Assembly: GCA_963377175.1 (NCBI GenBank) | Contig: CAUJNA010003782.1 | Span: 241,001-305,000 of the forward strand | DNA: 64,000 nucleotides | DNA from: Effrenium voratum | Lineage: Eukaryota; Sar; Dinophyceae; Suessiales; Symbiodiniaceae | Reading direction: 5' to 3' | Part shown: positions 55,788 to 64,000 of the stretch, one piece after another | How the letters are laid out: each line of letters opens with the position of its first letter | Position numbering within the stretch: position 1 is the first letter of the stretch | Program-made: the position numbers and the translations under genes | The notes under the pieces: generated by a model | Database searches by the model: none | Seen by the model: only the letters and a program-made list of their open reading frames with translations | Told to the model about the DNA's origin: nothing

Positions 55788-56338
55788 GCCTCCCCCAACC
55801 GCCAAAAGTGGGGCCAAAGGTGTGGCAGAGGAGTCACCGGCGGTTCACTAAAATGTGGTTTACGCATTTCCCACGGGCAAGTAAATGCTACCGACAGTTC
55901 AGGGAAGTTGCGTGAGCGCAGCTTCAAGATAGGCAAAGAGAGAGAGGGACAGAAGACTTTGACCTGCCGGGTGGGTGACATGTTCATTACCAACAAAAAG
56001 GATGTTTCCCTCAGGCCTAAGAAATGCCCCGTGGGTTCGGCTTCCTTTGCATGGCTCAGGGCTTGAAATTTGAATGGTAAGGCCTGGCTGAATGGTAAGG
56101 CCACTTTTCCAGGGGTTGATTCCGATTCCATTCTTTTCAGCCATCGTTCTTTTCAACAACCGATCGCAATTTCCCCGGGTCTTTTTTTGGTGGTTTGCGA
56201 ATTCGGATCCCTGGGTTCAGAATGGAAATGGAAGGTACCCCTAGAACTGGTTGCCATTTTGTCACCTTGGAGTTCCGCGCCCAGGCATCAGTACCTCATC
56301 TTTTGCGGAGGTGAGGCTTGTGAGGTTTGCCGTGGCAG

Positions 56339-56442
56339 CCACCGATGGCCCTCGCTCTGCGTCGGCATGCAGCAGTTTGCGCTCTTCAGCAAGCATGCCA
56401 TGATCGCAGCCATCGTGAACCAGGAGCCTCGGATGAAGGAAG
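56339..56442 (+). CDS. Candidate glycosyltransferase exon (upstream part)
   Basis: Reads HRWPSLCVGMQQFALFSKHA then MIAAIVNQEPRMKE after GCCGTGGCAG; GA donor at 56443. It lies about 900 bases before the DxD exon. Assignment to the same gene rests on order only. Confidence 0.5.
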
Positions 56443-57322
56443 GATATGTTCACAAGACTCATCAGAAGCTTGAGTTGGCGAATATACTAAATTATTTTGA
56501 GTTTTCGTTGGTGTAGCTATAGTATATATGCATGACCAACTTAGCAAATCTAGGGTCACCTTTGGACAGGGTATTCTTGATCCCCTGCCTCAAATCATTC
56601 GCAGTTTGGGTGACCCTCCTCAAGCGATTCAATCTGGAGGAAGGAGTGCATATGCGATAAGATATGTACAGATTGCTTGACCAAGATGACCAAGTTAACT
56701 CAGGTTGCACGATAGGCCAAAAGTATTTTAAGACGATCTTGCAGCCAGTTCCCTGGTGTTGGGCAAATAGTGCTACATACAGGTTTGCGGCACGCACGTT
56801 TGCGCTGGGCTTGCGGCTTGTCGATGCCTGCCGTGGCAGAAGTTTTGCTTGACACGAACTGGTCATGGAGAAAAACTCCACCCCCTTGCCCAGCCTGATC
56901 TATATATATATATATATGTATACATGCATATGAACACATCTACCCTTTGCGGGTCCATGCAACTTGTGTGTGTGTGTGTTTCCTTTGCCTTCCTTTCCCG
57001 CAAGCTGAACTTCGCATATACAACAATTGCGCGTTCCGCCGGGGTGCTTATGCGGCGCCAGTGCCGCCCGAAGAAACCCGCCCCTTGTGCTGAAAATCAG
57101 CTGGTCGCGCTGACAATGAGACACGGTCCTGCGACCCGAACTTTTGAGAGGGAAGCGGTTTCTAGCTAGCCCGAGATGGTGCGGTTTGTTTTAGGAAGGC
57201 GTTTTTTTGAAAGTAGGGCCAAGTAAGAACTTTCCGGTACTATCTGATGGAAGTGATCCACAATCAACATCCCGAAAAGACGTCTTTTGATCAGCTGGAT
57301 CTGATTCTGGACACCGTTTGAG

Positions 57323-57385
57323 GGCTTTGACCTCCTCTACCTCGACTTTGACACGATTGTGATGCAGGACCCCTTTCCACGCCTA
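57323..57385 (+). CDS. Glycosyltransferase exon with DxD motif
   Basis: 21 codons, GFDLLYLDFDTIVMQDPFPR then L, from an acceptor TTTGAG to a GC donor at 57386. The pattern G.D.LYLD.D.V...DPFP.L is the nucleotide-sugar and metal binding segment of Nucleotid_trans / GT77-like Golgi glycosyltransferases; the DFD triad is the DxD motif. Substrate unknown. Confidence 0.75.
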
Positions 57386-57840
57386 GCACGTGATGCTCCT
57401 TGCCCGCAAGGCATTCAGAGCTGTGATGGGAAAGATGGGGCCAAACTTTGGGACCCTCCAACTGGTTTGCATGTGGGCCTTCCAGATTCAAAACATGATC
57501 TTCCCATACATTATAAAACTCATATGCTTCCTTTCAACTGGTGATACTTCAACCGTTTGTCCGAGAACAGCCCACGCCTTTGAATGACTCGCTCAGTTCG
57601 GTGGGGACTTCTTGGTCCTAAAGGTGCCAGCCTTTTAAGCCCACGACCTTTAGACTTTAGGCCTGGAGAACGGATCTTTAGACTCAACTGTTTGGCTGAA
57701 TTCAAGTTGGTTTTCCGAATTGAACCAACAATCAGTTTTCAACCTGTAGCAGAGGAATCGTCACTTGACTGCTATTCGGCAACGGATCTTTAGACTTCAA
57801 CTTGGTCGAAATCAAGTTGGGTCCACTAAACCCACAAGAA

Positions 57841-57958
57841 GCTCTCAGTTGTTCAAAGCCGACCTTTTGACCTTTTGGTTTTCCAATTTTGGTCCATTTT
57901 TAGTCATGGCCCCAAAAGGTTAACCTTTCAGTTCCAGGTCCTTTGGGCAACTGAGAGC
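57841..57958. mobile_element. MITE-like element, family B, copy 3
   Basis: GCTCTCAGTTGTTCAAAG at the left and CTTTGGGCAACTGAGAGC at the right form an 18-base terminal inverted repeat with one mismatch pair. Best-preserved ends of the three copies. Confidence 0.92.
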
Positions 57959-58190
57959 TAGGTCCACTTTTTGCAGAGGGGTCGTTGCAGCCGCCTTTCG
58001 GTTCCCGCAGCCTTTCGCGTGAGTCGATGGATCCCCGCGAGGCTGAGATGTTGGTGAGCCGGGACTTCGGCAGTGAATGCCGCCCGGCCAACAGCCGTCC
58101 ACCGGGTTTGGGGCTACCCGTGGTTTTGGAAGGTAAAAGGAAACCCACAGGAATCCCGTCCCTAAAAAGACGCACCCGTGTGGGTCATGC

Positions 58191-58291
58191 AGTTTGCCCA
58201 GGGATGTTAGGACTTTAACTGTTTGCCAACTAGTGGGTTTTCCATTAAACCACTAAAAGTTAAACATTTAGCAGGGGAGCAGAAAGCAACC
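58191..58291. repeat. Dispersed repeat family F, copy 3
   Basis: AGTTTGCCCAGGGATGTTAG, GACTTTAACTGTTTGCCAAC, TTTTCCATTAAACCAC, AGCAGGGGAGCAGAAAGC. Confidence 0.88.
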
Positions 58292-59422
58292 TTGTTTTTT
58301 GGACGGTCTTTTAAGGAAACCAAGATTGGAAGGGGTCCCTAAAAAAGAGCACCCATGTGGGTCATGCGATTTGATAGAATATTCCAGTAATGTCAGCACC
58401 CAACATTGCCCGGCCAAATCAATTCAGACTTTATGATTCAATAAACGAGCAGCCAGCGTTGGTAACCGTACTTTGAGACCGGGCAGCTTTGCCCCGCTAA
58501 GGCCTCAACACGGGAGTGATCTACGTGAAGGCATGCCCGAGCACTGCGGACTTCTTCCATCGTTTGTTGCTTTGGCTTTGGCATCACCCGCTGCCTGGCG
58601 AAGCAGCCATTGCAAGGGGATTTAGGTTGCAGCCCGGGTGTGTCAAGCGGCTTCGCCCCAAATCCATACCCTCAGATAATGACACATGCATGCTGGTATG
58701 AGCGCGCAAATTTGACGCTCCGTCGCTTCCTGTCGCTGCGGTTTGGCTGGCACGTGTGGGCAGTCAAGTTTTTGGAAACACAACTCGTGGATCAGGGCTC
58801 TGCAACATGTTCGTTTTCCAGCCGGCTGTAAATCGAATTGGGTGCACAGGCTTGACATAAGTAGTTCATATCGGGCCGCGTGCATTTTCAGAGGGAAGCG
58901 ATTGTTATGGATGCTGTTTCTCAGTCGCAGCTTGTGTGTTGCTGTTTTGTTGCAGTTGTTTTCTTTGGTTTTCGCCTTGCAACACTTGGGCGCAAACACG
59001 GCTGTTCGGAGACACAGGCACCCTCAAGGACAGCTATCTCCCTGATTAATCGGATAAGTGGGAGCTAGCCAGATTGTGATCACAGGTTCTAACTTTCAAT
59101 CCGGGGCGCTCATCCAAAGAAAACATGCAATAGGTCAGCTTGATATCTTGCAGTATGATCCTACGTTACCTTCAGTGAAGCCATGCCCAAGACAGGGAGC
59201 AGTCACCTGCAAGCAAGAGCCCCGGGATTTCTCAAAATGGTTCCCTGCAACGGTCACTCAGCAAAGAAAACCCAACAACAAGGCTCCACTCAGCAATTCG
59301 GTTGTTTGTTTTTCGCGGTTTTTCGTTTCTTACTCCCCGGGGCATGAACGAGACTCTTGGCCTAGCCGTGGCGAATATCTTTTTTTCCTGGCGGGGGGCG
59401 TCTGCGCAAACGCGGCGGCGAG

Positions 59423-59540
59423 GTTCGAGTTCTCGCAGAAGGCCTTCGCGGGGCTGCTGGGCCAGGAGCAGCTGGCCGCGGAGCCCTCGCCCTTGCAGCG
59501 GCGCCTCCTGGCGCCGCGAGCGGCGCTCCAGGCGCCGCGC
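59423..59540 (+). CDS. Candidate exon, Ala/Leu-rich
   Basis: Reads FEFSQKAFAGLLGQEQLAAE then PSPLQRRLLAPRAALQAP after GCGGCGGCGAG. Very GC-rich, all frames open, so the frame is chosen on composition alone. Confidence 0.4.
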
Positions 59541-60172
59541 TGGGCGCTGCTGGCGCCTCGGGTCCTGGGGTGAAAGGGAGGAGCCGAGGTGGGGGTTGGA
59601 GGTTGGTTTCGTTTTGGGGCATCGAAATTGGATGGGTTCTGGCGCTTGTGGAGTGGTTGGTTTCGGTGCTTGTGGATGCCTTTGGAAGGCGAACCTAGGC
59701 ACTGATTCACGTTTGGGATCCCGCGGCGTGCTTATGCGAGGACTCAAAATGCAAACGCCACGTTGCCACATCCAAAGAGTGGTCCTTGGCAGCCGAACAC
59801 AGCCGCGGCAATGCTTCTGAGTTTGGGTTATTCTTTCGCATTTGTTTTGGGGTGCGAATGGCGTGTTGGGCTTGAATTTGCTCTCTATGCTATGTGGATC
59901 AATCCGATTCACTTGGGCCTCGATTTGAATTCTATGCCTATTTTCATCAATCCGGTCCATGATTCAATAGCAGGCTGGGCAATGCCATCTCAGCGTGCAG
60001 CATCCCCTGGCACATTGTCCAAAGACTCATGGCACATTTGGCATTGGCCATAGTGGGTATCAAGTTTGCGGACCAATGCTTTGGACAACTTGGGGGAGCT
60101 CGGAACAACGTCTGTCGATTCGGGCTGGCTCGCACACGCGCCTTTTTGGTTTTTTTGTCTCGGGCACTTAAG

Positions 60173-60202
60173 GATCCCATCAACGAGTTCGTCACCAGCA
60201 AG
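60173..60202 (+). CDS. Candidate glycosyltransferase micro-exon
   Basis: Reads DPINEFVTSK after GGGCACTTAAG; GC donor at 60203. It could be the (D)QD..N... segment that follows the DxD region in such enzymes; weak on its own. Confidence 0.4.
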
Positions 60203-60534
60203 GCCCAGGGCCGGAGTTTGCCGCTTCTCGGCCATTCGGCCACGTGCAGTATGACTATCCACGCGTGACAGCTGTCCCCAACTGAAGGCTTGTCATGTTG
60301 GTGTCAGCAGTTGTCAGGCTTGCAAGTATTGAAACCAAAGATGGTGGTTCCGGCATTGCTTCCAGGAAGCTTCCGCTTGAACACAGCACATGCTTGAGCT
60401 AAAGTTATATACTTGTACAGGGCAAGATCTTGATGGTGCGCATTTGCGATAAAGGGACTCTCTCACGCAAGGCGCGGCATTTTGTTTTTGCAAGCCCCTT
60501 GTTGTCGTCCACTTGGTAAAGCAAATGGGGGCAG

Positions 60535-60662
60535 CTCGTGCCACCTGCGCCGCCAGGTCTACTCCACGCATCTTCCTGGGGTCCACTTTGAGGGCTGGAC
60601 CGGCGAGTTGTCGCAGATTGTCGTCTTCCACTTCCTGGACGGCGGCGGCGTGGTGGACCCGA
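60535..60662 (+). CDS. Candidate glycosyltransferase exon (C-terminal part)
   Basis: Reads SCHLRRQVYSTHLPGVHFEG, WTGELSQIVVFHFLDGGGVV and DPT. LP...F..G followed by VFHF.DG resembles the late L(P)...F.nG...vH segment of Nucleotid_trans enzymes. Acceptor ATGGGGGCAG, GC donor at about 60663. Confidence 0.55.
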
Positions 60663-60995
60663 CGCGGCCTGCGGCCTCAGATGCCTCAGGTTTTGCCGCG
60701 CGGCGAGCGCAGGGGGGGAGTTGGCGAGTTGAGGGTACGCACTTTGAGAGTTTAAGTGGCTAAGAAACGCAATCCCAACATGAGCGCATTGTGTTTATGG
60801 CGCCGCGAGGATTTGCAAGATGTGAGACCAAGCAGATGGTCGCGGTTTGGGCTGGTTCCTATCACGGATCCTTTTCCGGAGGCTCTTCCTTCAGCTTTTT
60901 TGTGCTGCTTCCTGACGTGAGAGTCGTCCGAAAGGTCCCTGTATGGAGCTATGATGTTATTTTTTTCTCGCGAAGATGGCGGTTTCCGGAACAAG

Positions 60996-61103
60996 GAATT
61001 TCAGACAACCGTCACGTATCAAGTCGCACCAATGCTTAGCACCCGGCTCCCAGCTTTCAGCCCTCGCCTCCTTCCGCCCGAGCGAATTGCGGCCATCTCC
61101 CGC
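60996..61103 (+). CDS. Candidate exon, unrecognised
   Basis: Reads EFQTTVTYQVAPMLSTRLPA, FSPRLLPPERIAAISR after CCGGAACAAG; GT donor at 61104 (or 61108). Either the end of the glycosyltransferase gene or another gene. Confidence 0.5.
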
Positions 61104-61142
61104 GTCGGTGCGTCCACGATGTCTGATTTGCCCCGCTCCCAG

Positions 61143-61188
61143 GTCCGTACGCGGGTCCTACAAGGACTTGTTTGAGGCGCCGCAGTCC
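61143..61188 (+). CDS. Candidate exon, unrecognised
   Basis: After CCGCTCCCAG one frame reads SVRGSYKDLFEAPQSEFHKH (continuing past a GC at about 61179), another reads VRTRVLQGL. The frame cannot be fixed without a homologue. Confidence 0.35.
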
Positions 61189-61305
61189 GAGTTCCACAAA
61201 CATTTTCCTAGCCCAAACGCACGTGTTGCGAATTTGGAATGCACATGTGTGAACCACCACACGTTCTCAATGTGGTTTGTTGTTTTAATGTGTATGCTCC
61301 TTCAG

Positions 61306-61330
61306 TTTAGCAAGACCTGTGACGAGTTCT
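61306..61330 (+). CDS. Candidate micro-exon, unrecognised
   Basis: Reads FSKTCDEFL after GCTCCTTCAG, up to a GT donor; the frame stays open further as GIQPLQSELTVLTALLG. Confidence 0.35.
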
Positions 61331-61657
61331 TGGGTATTCAGCCATTGCAATCTGAGCTTACTGTGTTGACCGCGCTGCTGGGGAAGGCAGATTCCCTGCT
61401 TCGTGTGCTGTTGACAAACCTCAAGTGGCCCACGGGTGCGTCCAGAAACGGGCCACTTCGGGCCATGCCAGCATGGGACTGTTGGCCGCGTTGAAATCGA
61501 GAGTTTTCGGCCACAGAGACGAGGATGTGCTCGACATAGTTGCGAAGGGTATGACCGCTTCAGCGGCTGAGTTTGGATTGGATGATTGCTGTGTATCACT
61601 GAGCATGTAATTTGGAGGGTGTAGCCGCGTAGCCCTAATGTTGTGAGGACCCCATAG

Positions 61658-61747
61658 GACTGCGCCCAGGTCTTCCTTTCCAATCCCAAGCTCAACCTCT
61701 CTGACACGACGCCTTTGTACGAGCAGGACCCAGCGGTCAAGGAGCCG
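61658..61747 (+). CDS. Candidate exon, unrecognised
   Basis: Reads DCAQVFLSNPKLNLSDTTPL then YEQDPAVKEP after ACCCCATAG. Convincing composition; last coding segment before the next gene start at 62140. Confidence 0.55.
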
Positions 61748-62139
61748 AGGGCCGAGGGCCATCCCTTGGACCATTGCCCGAAGCCTGTTTCTGTGTTCCC
61801 GCGTGTGCGTGTCGCGAGCCCACGCCAACATGTTGCTGGGCTGTGTCAATCCGAAGGAAGCCAGGTTTGCTCCCCGCGAAGTGTGGAAAAAACAGCAGGA
61901 GCCGAGGGAAATGAGGGAGTTCACTTTGTCTCGCGGCATGCCCTGGAAGCTCTCCTGCAACTTTTTGGATGAGCAGCTCCTTGTTTTAGGGGGGGGGTTG
62001 GCACATGCCTGCGATGTTGAAGGGGTTGCTGTTGGCTCAGAGGCTTGCCCCCAGTTGACCAGTTGGTTGGTTGGTGAGTTTCAGCCGGGTTGGGTTTCGA
62101 CTGAGGCAGACCTTTTGGCTCAGCTAATTAGTCAACGCC

Positions 62140-62322
62140 ATGGTGTGGTGGGCCGTATGCCTCTTCGCCCTGGTGGCGGCTGAGCCGAGTCACCGCGAGA
62201 AAGGCGCGGGCCTGGCAGACCTGGCAGGGCGCGCGGGCGGTAAAGCTAAAGCGCGTGCGGGCGTGAGCTTGGACCAGACCCTGCGATGGAAGCAGCAGGA
62301 AGAAGACAGCGCGGAGATACTT
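62140..62322 (+). CDS. First exon of a secreted or membrane protein gene
   Basis: ATG opens MVWWAVCLFALVAAEPSHRE, a typical signal peptide with likely cleavage after VAA, followed by GLADLAGRAGGKAKARAG and LDQTLRWKQQEEDSAEIL. A GC donor at about 62323 is likely, because the following GCTCACTCAGCTTGCCGGTG resembles dispersed repeats near 28905 and 53070. The rest of the gene lies beyond or in unrecognised exons. Family unknown. Confidence 0.6.
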
Positions 62323-62845
62323 GGCTCACTCAGCTTGCCGGTGCTCAGGGAATGAGAAATGGAATGACCCCGAGATGAACCATCCAACTGGTGGTTTCCT
62401 TAAAAATCCCCACAGTCATTCCCACATTCCCTTCCGAGCACCGAACTCACAGCTTGCTTTGGATCCAAGCTTTGGTCCATGTGTCGGACTCAAAGGGACA
62501 CACATCCTTGTTCTTCAGGGGTTGGGGCCCGCACAAGAAAAACCTAAGCCATCAGCTGTTCTTTGTGACCATGATGCACAATCCTAAAGAACTATCCGTG
62601 CTTCGACCAAATGGGAGTGTACTAGCCTCTTGTCAGCTTAGGGTCGAAGCATTGAATGACATCACCAAGTTGGACGGCAAGCCCAACCCTCGCAATGCCT
62701 GCTCAGAAGGCCGGGTCCATGCAGAAGGCCTGCCATCGCCCCAGCTTTCTGAACAGTGGGATCAAGATCAGTCTTGACCCTGTCAACCTGGAGAGAAACG
62801 ATTTGGGCGGAGAGAGCGGGAGAAAGAAAGAAGAGAGAGAGAGAT
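62323..62845. other. Intron-like stretch after the signal-peptide exon
   Basis: Begins with a copy of the GGTGCTCAGGGAATGA... GGTGGTTTCCTTAAAAATCC dispersed repeat (relatives near 28910 and 53070). No exon recognised. Confidence 0.4.
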
Positions 62846-62846
62846 A

Positions 62847-63085
62847 GTGAGTGAGTGAGTGAGTGAGTGAGTGAGTGAGTGAGTGAGTGAGTGAGTGAGT
62901 GAGTGAGTGAGTGAGTGAGTGAGTGAGTGAGTGAGTGAGTGAGTGAGTGAGTGAGTGAGTGAGTGAGTGAGTGAGTGAGTGAGTGAGTGAGTGAGTGAGT
63001 GAGTGAGTGAGTGAGTGAGTGAGTGAGTGAGTGAGTGAGTGAGTGAGTGAGTGAGTGAGTGAGTGAGTGAGTGAGTGAGTGAGCA
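62847..63085. repeat. GAGT tetranucleotide microsatellite
   Basis: About 59 near-perfect GTGA units. Thr/His/Ser/Leu frames on the minus strand are artefacts. Confidence 0.98.
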
Positions 63086-63183
63086 AGAGAGAGAGCGAGA
63101 GACAGCGAGAGAGGGAGGGAGGGAGGGAGGGAGGGAGGGAAGGAGGGAGGGAGGGAGGGAAGGAGGGAGGGAGGGAGGGAAGG
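63086..63183. repeat. GA-rich then GGGA microsatellite
   Basis: GAGAGAGCGAGAGACAGCG passes into about 19 GGGA units with periodic GGAA. Continues directly from the GAGT tract. Confidence 0.96.
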
Positions 63184-63601
63184 TGCCATGCCAAACTCAA
63201 GCTAAAAGTAAACCAGCGTCTTGGCAAAGGTTCTGGATGGAAGCGGCCAGCAACCCAAGGCCGCATGAATCCTCAACCGCCCACCCATACAGAGAGACTT
63301 CGCAGCTTTACCTCAAAGCAATGGGGGTTGGTTAGTGGCAGGTTGTTTGGGGCAAGGCGCCTTGTTAATTGCAAAGAGTTTGGTTTGGCGTGTCCTCAAG
63401 CTTGTTTTGAGCTGATGCCACAGGACAGCCGTATACACATTATTATTTTTTTAAATCTGAATTCGGGAAGTCATAAATGATTTCAAGTCTTGGGATCTCC
63501 AGGATTGAACTACGTCAGAGACCTCATTATCTCCAAGGCGGGGTCTAAAATTGGCGGGGTCCCGAGCTGAGGGCTGAAGGCGCTGACCGGTTGTGGTAGA
63601 A

Positions 63602-63680
63602 AAATAGATGGGTTTCGATTCCTGGTTTGCCTGGTGGTTTACTCATCTACCCATCTATTTGCCCTTTTAGGGACACCTAT
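63602..63680. mobile_element. MITE-like element, family C, copy 3 (left arm lost)
   Basis: AAATAGATGGGTTTCGATTC, CTGGTTTGCCTGGTGGTTTA, ACCCATCTATTTGCCC and AGGGACACCTAT. The left ATAGGTGTCC end is missing. Confidence 0.85.
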
Positions 63681-64000
63681 GATCAGCCGAATGTTGATGC
63701 CACCTGGGAGCCAGTAAGTAAATCAGAAACATCTGTTATATACTTACCTTTTAAAAACACAACCTTTCTCAACTTTTTGGGTAACATGGGCTATATGTCT
63801 GTAAAAGATTAACTTTCCGGCTTGGAGTTTTAAGGGGTAAGTATATGGTCGGATTTGGCTCGATCCTCGCCTGTGAGGTACATCCCGGGTGTGCTACGTC
63901 GGTTTTTGTGTTGGGATTCGCGCGAAAACGGGCACGATTCAATTCATGCACCTTCTCAGACATTGAGCCCCCCGGCAAATCTTCAGCTCGAAGGGGGGTA

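Larger units (their letters stand above)
57386..59422. other. Intron-like stretch with repeats
   Basis: Holds a family B element (57841), a family F element (58191) and duplicated TAAAAAAGANGCACCC/GTGGGTCATGC segments near 58160 and 58340. No firm exon. Confidence 0.45.

Noticed and set aside
62662..63266. Minus-strand Thr/His/Ser/Leu repeat protein
   Set aside because: Translated GAGT microsatellite.

Overview
The window looks like nuclear DNA of a dinoflagellate, probably of the Symbiodinium/Suessiales type. Coding DNA appears only as very short exons (24 to about 120 bases) scattered among long introns. Most rebuilt introns begin with GC, some with GT or GA, and end in AG, often followed by G. 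All recognisable coding lies on the + strand. The introns are full of short inverted-repeat elements that recur across the window, and of simple repeats. Many long open frames here are low-complexity artefacts, so I rebuilt exons by protein-family similarity and splice phase instead of taking the longest frames. The genus is inference; no rRNA or organelle marker is present.

Layout. 1-384: possible 3' end of an unrecognised gene, followed by about 2.5 kb of tandem repeats and non-coding DNA. 2891-11246: a histidine-phosphatase (phosphoglycerate-mutase-like) gene in at least nine micro-exons with all expected active-site motifs (RHGES, SPYIRTRQT, SHG). 11.3-16.2 kb: mostly non-coding, with one candidate exon. 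16203-39511: one very large RNA-binding protein gene carrying five RRM domains, each cut into 3-5 exons and separated by Ala/Pro- or Gln/Met-rich linker exons. Splice phases agree across most junctions, and RRM-2, -3 and -4 share the same exon boundaries, so the array grew by duplication of intron-containing domains.

43085-about 49.1 kb: an unrecognised gene starting with MATEPRL and several phase-compatible exons. 49.7-61.8 kb: further candidate exons, including a DxD-containing exon (57323-57385) and an LP..F..G exon (60535-60662) that resemble a Golgi nucleotide-sugar glycosyltransferase. 62140: the first exon of another gene with a signal peptide. The window ends in a long GAGT/GGGA microsatellite and one more inverted-repeat element.

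The genes have no evident functional link; same-strand arrangement fits dinoflagellate gene clusters. The most notable points are the phase-conserved RRM array with atypical RNP1 residues, the abundance of GC-AG introns, a family of small MITE-like elements in introns, a GCGTAGGC repeat field at 29.8-31 kb beside degenerate TTTAGGG telomere-like DNA, and a possible spliced-leader relic at 40795.
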